A stretch of 64,000 nucleotides of DNA from Microglena sp. YARC (lineage: Eukaryota; Chlorophyta; Chlorophyceae; Chlamydomonadales; Chlamydomonadaceae). This document shows, piece by piece, positions 13,295 through 23,469 of this stretch. Each line of letters opens with the position of its first letter. Position 1 is the first letter of the stretch. Where the stretch lies: NCBI GenBank assembly GCA_022414725.1, contig CM039464.1, forward strand, positions 22,047,399-22,111,398. The letters are read 5' to 3'. The notes beneath the pieces are model-generated. The model was not told the origin of the DNA. It searched no databases and worked only from the letters and a program-made list of their open reading frames with translations. Made by a program: the position numbers and the translations under genes.

Positions 13295-13389
13295 CTGATG
13301 GGGGACCTGCTCGAGCAGCAGAAACCCCAGTAAGAGCTGATCTCCCAACTCCCTCGTCGGATGTCGACCTATCTCGAGACACACCAGTT

Positions 13390-14190
13390 GGTGTGGGCAT
13401 GCACTAGTTGATGCATGCGTGTGGGCATGCATGGAGCTTGAGTGTGGGCATGCATGGGGGCATGAGTATGCGCATGCATGGGGCATGCTTAACTATCGGG
13501 CATGTGTTTGCGCATGCCGGGGCATGTAGAGGGCATGCGTGTGTGTGTCAGGTGTTTATGGGCATGCATGCAAGTTGCGTTTGGGCATGCATAGCATTTG
13601 GGATGGTCATGCATGTGTTGGGGCATGATTTTCATGGCATGCATGGAAATATTAATGATAACGCCTAGTAAGTCGTGGTATTAAGGGAGCCCTGTCTTAC
13701 ATCGGTACGGAACGGGCTGCTACTTTACCTAGACAAAGTTACCACGGCGGTTGACAGCGACCGCGACTGCTTAAGTGTTGGCATGTATGACAGATGCAGA
13801 ATGCATGTTGGCATGCCAGGGCACTTGCAAGTGGGCAGTATGAATATGAGAATTATTTTGGGTATCAGTATGGCAGTTGTGTGTGCATGCATGCCCCATC
13901 GCATGTATGTTGTTTGTATGCAAGAATGACAGATGGGGCATATGTTTGGTCATGCAAGGGACATGCATGTATGTACGTTATGTGTGGGCAAGATGGGGCA
14001 TGCCAGGGGGCATGCGTGTGCATGCCTGTTATGTGTGTAGGACAGGTATGATAGATGGGGCATGCGTTTGGGAATGCAATAGGGCAAGTGTTGGGGAATG
14101 CAAGGGGGGAGTGCATGAGTATGTGGGCATGCATGAGGTGGGGCACACGTGTAGGCATGCATGAAAGATGGGGCATGCGTGCGGGCATGT
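13390..14190. repeat. Degenerate GGGCATGCATG minisatellite
   Basis: The segment consists of irregular copies of a ~17-30-bp unit built on GGGGCATGC and ATGCATG. Open frames across it (13408-13668, 13794-14051 and others) read Gly-Met-His/Cys-type repeats and are not genes. A SINE copy interrupts it at ~13649-13776. The motif is the reverse complement of the cleaner 18-bp array at 14930-15430. Confidence 0.85.
13649..13776 (-). mobile_element. SINE copy 1 (head truncated)
   Basis: The segment matches the body of the SINE at 42715-42910 (AATGATAAYGCCTRGTRRG, the GTGGTATTA segment, and GTTGACAGCGACCGCGA). The tRNA-like head expected at the right side is missing here. Confidence 0.6.
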
Positions 14191-14192
14191 AT

Positions 14193-14702
14193 GGAAAGGC
14201 TAGGCTCTATGCCACGAAGGTAGGGGCGGAAGCCCGACCAGTCCTCCATGCAACCAAATCGATGAAGTCAGAAGTGGACGGGAGTGGGTGGAATAGATTC
14301 TCTGCATATTCAGAACCACAGTGCAGCTTCTCTCATCCAATTCTGGCAATTTTCATTTTGGGGAAAGGCTAGGCTCTATGCCATGAAGGTGGGGGCGGAA
14401 GCCCGACCAGTCCTACATTCAACCAAATTGATTAAGTCAGAAATGGATGGGAGTGGAAGGTATGGATTCCCTACAAATTCAGAACCACAGCGCAGCTTCT
14501 CTCATTCAATGTTGGCAATTTTCATTTATGGGGAAAGGCTAGGCTCTATGCCATGAAGGTGGGGGCGGAAGCCCAACCAGTCCTACATGCAACCAAATTG
14601 ATGAAGTCAGAAGTGGATGGGAGTGGGTGGTATGGATTCCCTACACATTCAGAACCACAGTGCAGCTTCTCTCATCCAATTCTGACAATTTTCATTTTGG
14701 GG
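14193..14702. repeat. Three tandem copies of a ~169-bp unit
   Basis: Units start at 14193, 14362 and 14532, each with GGAAAGGCTAGGCTCTATGC, and differ by scattered substitutions. ORFs such as 14284-14556 and the first part of 14553-15647 simply cross the units. No coding function is evident. Confidence 0.9.
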
Positions 14703-14929
14703 CTCTCCAACTCATCCTTCAGGCCCCTTGGAGTGCCCCCCCTCCCCCCTCCCTATCCCCCACCCCAGTCCCCCAACACATTACCCGTGCAACTACCAAA
14801 ACACCCCCATGTAGGTCAGCAGCTGTACACTGATGGCAGCCAGATCCCCCAGCCCGAGGGCCCGGCCCTCCTCGGGCCTGATGTATACTCTCCATTGTCT
14901 GGCCAAAGCTTTACAATCAACCCAGCCCC

Positions 14930-15430
14930 ATCTGTCATGCATGCCCCATCTGTCATGCATGCCCCATCTGCCATGCATGCCCCATCTGTCATGCATGCCC
15001 CATCTGTCATGCATGCCCCATCTGTCATGCATGCCCCATCTGTCATGCATGCCCCATATGTCATGCATGCCCCATCTGCCATGCATGCCACATCTGTCAT
15101 GCATGCCCCATCTGTCATGCATGCCCCATCTGCCATGCATGCCCCATCTGTCATGCATGCCCCATCTGGCATGCATGCACCATCTGCCATGCATGTCCCA
15201 TCTGCCATGTGTTGCATGCCACATCTACCATGCATGCCCCATCTGTCAGGCGTGCCCCATCTGCCATGCGTTGCATGCCCCATCTACCATGCATGCCCCA
15301 TCTGTCATGCATGCCCCATCTGCCATGTGTTGCATGCCCCATCTACCATGCATGCCCCATCTACCATGCATGCCCCATCTGTCATGCAAGCCCCATCTGC
15401 CATGCATGCCCCATCTGCCATGCCATGTCA
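14930..15430. repeat. 18-bp minisatellite (CATGCATGCCCCATCTGT)n
   Basis: About 28 copies occur, with variants such as CTGCC or CTACC for CTGTC. Because the unit is 18 bp, every frame stays open: plus frames read MHAPSV-type repeats and minus frames GMHDRW-type repeats. I therefore treat the long ORFs here as artefacts. A short (CA)n tract follows at ~15438-15463. Confidence 0.93.
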
Positions 15431-15463
15431 TGTCATGGGGCACACACACACACACACACACAC

Positions 15464-16178
15464 CAAAACAGCACTGTGCATGCCCTCCTCAACCAACATA
15501 TCCGCCGACAAGAATAAGACAGCCTTACCTTATAGGCCAGCTTCCTCCATAATCGCCTCTGCTACTCCACTTGTTTTCGCCTTGAAGTGGACCCGACCAT
15601 CCCATTGGTACCTGCATCCTTCACATAAACATTGTACTTGGCCATGAATGGGGGGTTTCACCATCATCATCCATTGCGGCGTTATGCAAAGCAGTCGCTG
15701 AGTCGGGCGTGACTTCAGGTTGCAGAAAAGATAAAAGCAGGAAGGAACCTGAGTTTCAGACCGGTCGAGTGCACGCGCGAGAGGAATCCCGCTACAACCA
15801 GCCTCTTCAGCTTCATCAACGTCGCGGTGTGCTGGCAGCAGACGTCACCTGACGTGTTGCGTTAATAGTAGTAAGTAGTATTAGTAAGTAAACTCTATTC
15901 GTCCGGCAAAGTTTCGTCCGGGAAACTTGATAGGACGGAAATCTGGGTTATGGGTTATGTGGTCGTTAAATCAGTTGTTCGACCGCGTGGAAGCGTTTGA
16001 ATATTTATTCGACAGATGTCCCAGAAGCTTCTTCATTCCGAATATAGGAAGCAAGAGACGCCATTATGAGCTGAAAATGCAGAGAGATCTGTACCAGTTG
16101 CGTTGCTCGTTGGTAGGGTGCTCGTTTATGCCCTCATGCTGCCTCTGTTAGAAAAACAAACCTTGACCTGACGAATCC
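15464..16178. other. No recognised gene
   Basis: The segment is unique-looking sequence of mixed composition. A 74-codon ORF at 15927-16151 has no recognisable motif. I see nothing that fixes a function. Confidence 0.5.
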
Positions 16179-16337
16179 ATGGCGGTGAGCGTCAGAGATT
16201 CTGAGGAATTGAAGGGATCGCGCGTGACTGCGATCTACAAGGTTGCAGCGCTCGCGCTCATCACCATATTATGGCCGCAAGTGACCGCTGCGGCGGTCAA
16301 AGTGCCAGCGTGGAACCAAGGTGGATCGGGGTTACGC
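16179..16337 (+). CDS. Hypothetical ORF N-terminus, cut off by a TIR element
   Basis: An ATG at 16179 opens a frame with a short charged start (MAVSVRDSEELKGS) and a hydrophobic stretch at residues ~22-40 that could be a signal anchor. The next ~15 residues show no domain, and then the frame enters the TIR element that starts at the TTA at 16338-16340; everything after that is transposon sequence. It could be the 5' part of a broken host gene or chance. The 27 bp before the element also match, inverted, the sequence after the whole element chain, which argues that this region may itself be repetitive. Confidence 0.25.
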
Positions 16338-16506
16338 TTAGGGCGTGTTTCCAGTGGACCAAATAGTTCAACTGTGGGCGCCAGCGTGGCACGAGTGTTT
16401 CCAGTGGGCACAGTTCAACTTCAACAGTTCAACTTTTCGCCGATATGGAACGCCAGGTGGGCAGCCACGTCAGGGTTTGTCCGTCGCCCTCCCCCCTCAA
16501 CAGTTC

Positions 16507-16567
16507 AACTGTTGAGCAATCCCGAACCCCCCCCCCCCCCCCCCCCGTTCGGGATTGCTCAACAGTT
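16507..16567. repeat. Hairpin with 21-bp perfect arms and a poly-C loop
   Basis: The arms are 16507-16527 and 16547-16567, separated by 19 C residues. It lies inside TIR element 1. Confidence 0.9.
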
Positions 16568-16652
16568 CAACTATTTTGGGGGGAGGGCGGTGGACAATTT
16601 CGAGGGAGGGCGTTGGACAAAATCACAAAAGTGATACAGCAGCGAGCATCTT

Positions 16653-16916
16653 TGTGACGTATGAATACGTCTTAACAAACACAGAAGTGTTCAACGAGAT
16701 GATAGGGGAATGATCCCTAATATTGTCTGCCTTAGAGCATATTAGCCGTGCTTATATGCTCGTCACATCATCTCGCGCGTCGCCTGAACTTCAGGGTTCA
16801 GGTCGCTTCGTTCGACTTCCCGTCAGTAGGAGTCGTCCAACTACGACTCTTCACCTACTTCCGGGAAGTCGTCGCCCCCTCGAGGGGACGCGGTGTGAGG
16901 ATCGTTATCCGTCACA
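16653..16916 (-). repeat. LTR (left copy, 264 bp)
   Basis: Starts TGTGACG and ends CGTCACA. It differs from the right copy at only two positions that I can see, both around 16735-16740. Confidence 0.92.
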
Positions 16917-17099
16917 ATTCCCCCCTCTCTGGCCTGAGACTTCTCCCGAAGTCGTGAACTTTTACGAAGGGCGAATTCGTCTGGGTTAACCGTGGCGGTT
17001 TCCCTGTGAGTCTGTCGATGTCGGTATTTGACAAACTTTGGTCAACGGTCGTGTTTTACCCGGGTTGAGGCGCCAGTATAACACAATCTGTGAGGTGCA

Positions 17100-17200
17100 G
17101 GGTAAAGCAAGGTCGGATTCGAGTTCCCAAGAGTGGGCGTGGTGTGCGTAGTCATCATACCCACAATTCCCCCTTCTCTAGCCTGAGACTTCTCCCGAAG
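17100..17200. repeat. Partial duplicate of the LTR/purine-tract junction
   Basis: CACAATTCCCCCTTCTCTAG and the following GCCTGAGACTTCTCCCGAAG repeat, with changes, the junction at ~16912-16950. This shows an internal rearrangement within the element. Confidence 0.6.
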
Positions 17201-17569
17201 GCAGGCTTGCATTTACGGAGGCGGTCGGAATGGAAACTCGTTAGGGGTGATCAGTCCCTGCGAGGTGGCCGTCCGTATCTATAGGTAGATGTACAGATCG
17301 GTATGTAAGAGAGGAAAAAAAATAACGAACATGCGGTAGGGTGGGTTGAAGTCTTGAAGAGACTCTCCCCCATTTTCGTAACCTGGCCTGGTATAGTTTT
17401 CGAGAAAGTCGGAGTCCTTGCCGGTTTCGTGTTCTTTATCGTAAGACATCATACGTGTGGTCGTCCATCGCTGGAGGTACACGTCTGTCCGAAGGATCGA
17501 GCTGACAGGATCCGGGATTGACCCCCGATCCATCCCATCGGGTCGAAGGTCTGTCAACCCGATTTCAGG

Positions 17570-17755
17570 AGTTGCAAGATCGGCTAGATCGGCTAAGCGG
17601 GATCGGCTAGATCGGCCACAGTGGTGCGATCGGCAAGATCGGCAAAGCGGGATCGGCCAAGCAGGATCGGCTAAGCGGGATCGGCAAGATAGGCCACAGG
17701 GGCGGGATCGGCGAGATCGGCAAAGCAGGATCAGCAAGATCGGCAAATGGTTTCG
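17570..17755. repeat. GATCGGCAA-type short tandem repeat
   Basis: Irregular repeats of GATCGGCTA, GATCGGCAA and AGCGGGATCGG lie inside the LTR element. ORFs on both strands across it read Arg/Asp/Ser repeats and are not genes. Confidence 0.85.
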
Positions 17756-17849
17756 TTCTCAGACCATGTGGCTAGTCGTTGAGATTCGAATTTTCGATAT
17801 TACATGTGCAGCATGGGAGACCAGCTCTTCAAATGAGGTGAATCTGCCT

Positions 17850-18560
17850 CCGTGGGTCGTGGGATGGGTGCGGCATCGAGCCTCGATGGCTGGGGTAAGC
17901 CCGAAACGGAAAAGGATGAGTGGAGTCTCCAACCCCCATGCGATTCGGACCATGGGGAGTTTGCGAGTCCGAAGGGCAGGACTTTAAATTCAAACAACTC
18001 CATGGGAGTGATGAATGCGGTTTTCGGCACATCGTTGTTGAAATAGCAATAGTCAATTCTTGTTATTTCCGTTTCGTTGAGACGGACGCCTGAGAGCACA
18101 TGCTCCAGGTGTTCGACCTCATCATGGAAAAATCGAAGATTATAATGTCATCAAAGTAGATGACAACGAATTTGCCCGTCATGTCGTGGAGCATCGTGCT
18201 CATGATTGTCGTGAAGGCCGAGCAAGAAATCATATTTGATAACTCGCTAGGTCCGAGGACCCGGTTGGGGGATACCCCGTCAGTGATCGGGCACACGACC
18301 TTGGTATCTTGCCGAAGGACCAAATCTGAATCGGGTAGGGAGATGACTCCAGATTGAAAACTTTCAGCTCGAGCTGCGTTCACACTGCTGGTGAATTGTC
18401 GGGTGGACATTAGCCCATATGTGTTGTGTTCAGCGATGTCGAAGAACTCATTTCGACCCAACTTGCATGCTGCAAGTTCAGGGCGTGTTGTCGTGAGCTG
18501 GGTGGGCTCTTCGTAAGGCCCGTTCTGGGGACCCATGGGGTGGCCCGTGACCAGAGGCGT
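17850..18560 (-). pseudogene. Reverse transcriptase remnants of the 2.6-kb LTR element
   Basis: On the minus strand, DVPKTAFITPM followed by FEFKVLPFGLANSP (~17950-18030) is the conserved gypsy RT fingers-palm segment. A separate frame at ~18140-18190 reads KFVVIYFDDIIIF, the catalytic FDD motif. In an intact gypsy RT the motif with FDD comes after the PFGLANSP segment, yet here it lies upstream on the minus strand, so the pieces are rearranged as well as frame-broken. Surrounding minus-strand sequence at 18200-18560 has no recognisable domain. Confidence 0.7.
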
Positions 18561-18792
18561 AATCATGGGAGGTGAAATTCGGGTCGTTTATGGGAACAAG
18601 AGACGGAACAAGGAACGAGCCTTTCGCTGCTGCGATGGAACAAGGGACAAGCATAGCGCAACAGGCATCGAAGGCATATTATCATTACCCGTCCAAATTG
18701 AGGATTAGCGAGGGCAGGCAGGGGCATCACGCACGGAAACAAGCATCCATTTCGGGTGTTCTAACGTAGGCAGGGGCCTCGTGAACTCTTAC

Positions 18793-18968
18793 CGTTTTAG
18801 CAGCGGCCTCGAGCTGGGCGAGCGGGGTGGGTGGGCGGAGAGCCCAGCGGAAAGTAAGGTCCCGCGGAGAGGGCGTTGAGCGTTTTAGCAGCGGCCTCGA
18901 GCTGGGCGAGCGGGGTGGGTGGGCGGAGAGCCCAACGGAAAGTAAGGTCCCGCGGAGAGGGCGTTGAG
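18793..18968. repeat. Tandem duplication of an 88-bp unit
   Basis: Two nearly identical copies start at 18793 and 18881 with CGTTTTAGCAGCGGCCTCGA, inside the LTR element near its minus-strand 5' end. Confidence 0.9.
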
Positions 18969-19023
18969 CTGCGAGTGGGGAGGGGGTTAGCGTGAAAAAG
19001 GAGATCAGGCTCTCGAAACCAAC

Positions 19024-19287
19024 TGTGACGTATGAATACGTCTTAACAAACACAGAAGTGTTCAACGAGATGATAGGGGAATGATCCCTAATATTGTCTG
19101 CCTTGGAGAATATTAGCCGTGCTTATATGCTCGTCACATCATCTCGCGCGTCGCCTGAACTTCAGGGTTCAGGTCGCTTCGTTCGACTTCCCGTCAGTAG
19201 GAGTCGTCCAACTACGACTCTTCACCTACTTCCGGGAAGTCGTCGCCCCCTCGAGGGGACGCGGTGTGAGGATCGTTATCCGTCACA
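19024..19287 (-). repeat. LTR (right copy, 264 bp)
   Basis: Same length and termini as the left copy. Given the minus-strand RT remnants, this is the 5' LTR of the element. Confidence 0.92.
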
Positions 19288-19758
19288 ATCTTCGCAGATT
19301 CTCCCCGAGATCTGTCAACACGCCCCGAGTTGCGAGTAATTGGGAGCCAATTTCAAGTTGGATGGGCGAAGACATGAAAGAAAGGCGGGAATTAACCAGT
19401 TCGAATGATGATAGCGAGAGCCACAGATTCGACCGAAATCTCAATCTGACCACCCGATCCATTCGACCGGACGGAGCAGATGCAGAAGCGGCAGCGGCAG
19501 GAGGAGCAAGAGAACAGATGGAAGTGAAGAGCGCAGCGAAATAATACACTGGCGGTGGTAAGCGGTGGATGCAGTGATTTGAGGAAACTTCGAGCAAGCT
19601 GCATGCACTTGCAGCGAGGGGGGCAGGGGACCAGAACGCGCTTGAGGGGCAGCCGTGATGACAAGGCACTTCTTGAGGTTTTAGGGCCCAGCTCAGCACT
19701 CGAACTTGAACTGTAGGGTTGAGTGGTCTACTATACACAGTTGAACTGTTGGCCCTTA

Positions 19759-20419
19759 GAGGTCGTTCACACGGGACAGGTTTGGGTTTGGGTTTGGTTT
19801 GATGTTAACCTGCCGCGTCAGAGGGGGTAAGCCGAAGATTAGCCGAGGTTAGCCCATACCCGCCCAAACCCATGAATTTCGTTCGGACGGCATTCCAGAG
19901 CTTCTTGCCAGTTGGAAAAGTTTGAACATTTTGAATTGCCGATCCGCAGCAGGAGCGCTCAAATCAAGCAAGCTCTGGCGATAATGTGAGGAAGGCGGAA
20001 GCTGCGTCTCCTCATACTGTGTATCACGCTGCTACAGCTGCATCTCATGCTGGCGTGGATCTGCAGGTGGCGGCCCATCCAGATCGGACCCCTCCGTCCA
20101 TACAGCGCAGTGAATATTATAGATGGCGCGAAAGGGAGGACGGTTTCGAAAACAAGCGACTGAAGGAAATGCGGCGCAATTTATCGCAACAGAAACAACG
20201 AACAACACGTGTGCGACATAACCATAATCATAACCCAAACGTGGGGGGGGGGGGGGGGGGGCACGTTTGGGTTTGGGTTTGGGTTAGCATTTTGGTTAAC
20301 TAATCTGACCCAAACGCGTCAACTTTTTCCCGTGTGAACGAAAAAAGGTTTGGATGTACGACAGAAACGCCCAACTACCCCTTAACCCAAACCCAAACCA
20401 GTCCCGTGTGAACGACCTC
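19759..20419. mobile_element. TIR element 2 (661 bp, TTA target duplication)
   Basis: The left end, GAGGTCGTTCACACGGGAC, is repeated inverted at the right end, GTCCCGTGTGAACGACCTC, and the subterminal TTTGGG-rich tract is also inverted. TTA flanks both sides (19756-19758 and 20420-20422). A poly-G run with flanking AACCCAAACGTG and CACGTTTGGG near 20237-20270 forms an internal hairpin. I see no transposase; it is MITE-like. Confidence 0.85.
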
Positions 20420-20422
20420 TTA

Positions 20423-21154
20423 GGGCGTGTTTCCAGTGCGGTCAACAGTTGGCATTTGAGTGCCAGCGTGGCACGAGTGTTTCCAGTGGACACGATTCGG
20501 CGCAACAGTTGAAATTTGCGATGCCAGCTCGGCTGCCACATTGACCCTAAGCCCGAAATTGTCCGTCGGAATCGATGCGCCCCCCCCCCCAAATCCCATC
20601 AGGCCTTCGGAGGCTCCGACGGCATTTCGGTCAACAGTTGGCATTTGCAACCAAAATAGTCCGAGTCCGAACAACCAGCGAACATTTTGCGGCGCAATTT
20701 TGCGACTCATTGTTAGTACGCCCCTTTTGGATCGATATTTCTTTCTTCCTTCCTATCAGTCTTGCTTTGCTCATTTCCTCGTCCGCATGCGCTTCCGCAA
20801 GTATAGCTGACATCCCTCCCGGAGGGGAAGTTCCCCATGGGGAACTCGAACTGCAAGTTTAGCAGCAGCACAAGCTACAGAGGCAGATACCTGCGGTCCA
20901 GGCTCGGCCACCTGCTCCAACGCATAGGAGGATACTGCGAACATGGAGGGTCAACGCAGGATGTACTTGCAGCGACCGAGGGGGGCAGCGCTGTACCCTC
21001 TGATGGACCAGAGCGCCAGTGATGGACAACACTGCTGACCTGCGCAATGACATTACACTGTTTGGCCAGCTCGGCTCCTCAAATTTCAACTGTAGGGGAG
21101 AGGGCCTACTACCGGTATTCAGATTTCAACTGTTGCGCCACTGGAAACACGCCC
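20423..21154. mobile_element. TIR element 3 (732 bp, TTA target duplication)
   Basis: The ends are GGGCGTGTTTCCAGTG and, inverted, CACTGGAAACACGCCC. TTA lies on both sides (20420-20422 and 21155-21157). Inner inverted stretches (CAACAGTTGAAATTTG against CAAATTTCAACTGT) extend the terminal repeats. It is the same family as element 1. ORFs inside (20460-20810 and others) have no recognisable domain. Confidence 0.85.
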
Positions 21155-23214
21155 TTAACCGTGGGGGGGGCGGCACGGTTCAAGGTAACCCCGATCCGCC
21201 CCGGCACGTCATTAAATTTTGCCGGAAACTGGTGTACAAGTCGGTCGAGCAAAGTACAGGTTTAAGAGTGTTTCCGATTGTAATCGGGGTTAACCCCGCA
21301 TAACCCGGCTTAACCCTCAATTGGAAACAGGCTGTGAGTTGGCCCAGACCCCCAGACCCGGAGGGGGTAAGCTGTTAGTTTAACCCCAGGCCAAGAACTG
21401 GTTATTTCAATTTTGATGTCTCCGTGAAGACCGACAGCAAACGCAAAGCAATTTCGGCAGTTTAAATCGTATTTTCGCATCCTGCCGTGTTTTGTGGCGA
21501 AAGCTTCCCCGACGTCCCGAGGATACACAATCGTACGTAAGTGATTGCCGCGAGCTCAACAGAGCACAGATCGAGCCAGGGAATCGATCAATCGCCATCG
21601 AATTGTTCCATCCATAATAATGCCTGGAGTTGAATTGAAATGTCAGAAACTGCATGATCTTGCTTCTCGTTCCGATTGCTGCGGGTCGGTATGCCAGCCT
21701 GTGAGGGCTGGGAATGGCCTGGCTTGGTACTTGTGTAGTTCAAATGGGTGACCTCCTCAACTTCTTCACCAAATCCATCTGGGTAAAATATGCTGGGAGG
21801 GTGAAAACTAGTCATCTGCAACTTGGATTGAGTTTCCAACTTGTATGAGACTCTTGAAACACAAGATTGTCAGCACCTGGTGTGTTACACCAGTTGTGTA
21901 TGACTTGCTGAATACTTTTGTGTGTCCTTAGAACGATCTCCTGATGTACACTGACAGCTACCGTGGTCAGTGTCACTGTATAGCCAAACCCTGTTCCTAT
22001 CCAGGGTTTGTGTCCTTTTGATCCCCGTAGCGGTGTCCCTCATATTGGGCCACCCGTCCTTTTCTATACCTTCTCTGATGTAAAGATCAAGAGTGCTCCC
22101 GCTGTTTTCACGTTCCTCCACTCCTGAAGAGATTGAAGCTAATAGGTCATGGGTGTCCATCGTGCTACCTCTGCATTAAGGATGCTTCCTCGAGCGCCCC
22201 CGAGTTCAATTTTGCCGCTAACGCGGGCAACTGGCCGTATCTGGTCTCAACAGATGCGGATGTACATTGTCTGCAATGGCTATGCAGTCTTGGATCCTGC
22301 TGCGCGTCTGCGATCAAGCTGGTTGGATGTTCCTGCGCTGAGGTACATATGATCCTCCAGAGGAGGTCACTTCTGAAGATGCAGACTTGCCATTTTGGGC
22401 ACATTTTCGGTCAAATTATATGATCTGTGCCAAATCCTATCTGAAGCCCAGAACGGGAAGGTTTGTCTTTGTCAACAATGTTTTGCATCTTGGCTAAGGG
22501 TGTATTGAAGTCGAGCTCAAAATTTTGGTTCAAAAAAAAGTGAAAAAATAGTAACTTTTTTGCCCGATTTTCGTCTATTTGGGACCTGTTGAGGCCACTA
22601 TTTGGAGGTGTTTGGTCAACTGTGACACAAATATTTTTTGCGGCACTTCACCACGAAGCTGTCGACTAAAGGTTTATAAAAAGAAAATCTTGTCACGGTT
22701 GACCGAACACCGGCCGAGAGACATGCCAAAACGTGTAACCAGATCTGGCCCTAGCTTAACCCCCCCGCCCAGACCCCCCCAGACCCGCCCAGACTGTCAG
22801 GCCACGTCCACGTCACCCTCCAAACCGAATACGACTGGTTTGGGGCCAACCCCCGCCCCCGGCCACCCGCCCCCGCGCCCAGGGGCGGGGAGCCATGGCC
22901 CGGGCCACCCTTGATTCATTTTTTATCCTGCACCTTTCTGCACTGCCTCTGCTCCAGATCCTCTAGCCTGCTGGCCCAGAGCAAAAATTGCCGTGCATCC
23001 GCCCCCCCCCCCAAAACCGTTACCTTCAGAATAACCCCTCTCAACACGATACTGAGACCACTTGTCCTCTCCAACACAAATCTTGTAGCTGCTTTACTCC
23101 ACGCTATTACTTCCCCCACAGAGTTTTCGATACTAAACTGCTAATAGGACGACCTTTTAAGTTTCGCCCGTCGTACCATCCGGAGGCTGACGCCCGAAAA
23201 GATTCACAAGGGCT
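21155..23214. other. No recognised gene; inverted-repeat-rich start
   Basis: At 21174-21200 lies the inverted counterpart of the 27 bp that precede element 1 at ~16318-16345. A further GTAATCGGGGTTAACC palindromic segment is near 21280. The rest shows scattered short ORFs without motifs and a CCCAGACCCGCC-rich tract at ~22760-22900. Confidence 0.45.
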
Positions 23215-23469
23215 ATGCATCTTTTGCTTGCCCTTTTTATAGTGTCTATTGCCTATGCCCGCTCTATTGAATCCGCCTTCTACGATTATGGGACTGTCAA
23301 CAAAACGGTCCCTTGCGAGGACCTGCAGAAGCTTTGCGAAGAGCCCTCGGTATGGGAGCAGGATGCAGTGAAGGAGTCGCACTGCGTTATTACCTTCTCA
23401 GGTTCTGAAGGTACTACACATTTCAACTTCAATGACTTCGTTGCTCGAAAGCCCCTTGGCAGCTCATGA
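23215..23469 (+). CDS. Hypothetical small secreted protein or first exon (84 aa)
   Basis: The ORF starts with a convincing signal peptide (Met-His, then a Leu/Ile/Ala core ending near residue 15) and continues with a hydrophilic segment carrying three Cys (ending ...SHCVITFSGSEG). Downstream, non-repetitive sequence continues to ~23620 before a poly-C tract. It may be a complete small protein, the first exon of a longer gene, or chance. I do not recognise the family. Confidence 0.3.
   Translation: MHLLLALFIVSIAYARSIESAFYDYGTVNKTVPCEDLQKLCEEPSVWEQDAVKESHCVITFSGSEGTTHFNFNDFVARKPLGSS

Larger units (their letters stand above)
16653..19287 (-). mobile_element. Young LTR retrotransposon, non-autonomous (2635 bp)
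   Basis: Two 264-bp LTRs in direct orientation bound the element, and a 5-bp target duplication ATCTT flanks it (16648-16652 and 19288-19292). Coding remnants and the purine tract lie on the minus strand: the complement of 16917-16930 is a G-rich tract that would abut the downstream LTR. On the minus strand the upstream LTR is followed by GGTTTCGAGAGCC, a possible primer-binding site. The internal 2.1 kb holds only damaged RT pieces and tandem repeats, so the element must have been mobilised in trans. Confidence 0.9.
16341..19755. mobile_element. TIR element 1 (TTA target duplication), interrupted by an LTR element
   Basis: The left end, GGGCGTGTTTCCAGTGG, is preceded by TTA at 16338-16340. 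The right end is followed by TTA at 19756-19758. Left and right thirds match element 3 at 20423-21154 (the GTGGCACGAGTGTTTCCAGTG segment, CTTGCAGCGA, and an AACTGTAGGG...CAACTGTTG region). The right end lacks ~15 bp of the terminal repeat. A 264-bp-LTR element with its own target duplication lies inside. 3-bp TWA target sites are typical of PIF/Harbinger MITEs, which is my tentative class. Confidence 0.65.

Noticed and set aside
13390..15430. CRISPR-like array
   Set aside because: Units are contiguous without unique spacers, in a eukaryotic context. It is a minisatellite.
14553..15647. 364-codon plus-strand ORF with MHAPSV repeats and its minus-strand partners
   Set aside because: The 18-bp unit keeps all frames open on both strands. 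There is no composition, domain or start context that favours a gene.
19783..20400. TTTGGG runs as a telomere repeat
   Set aside because: They are short, inverted at the two ends of TIR element 2, and part of its terminal repeats.
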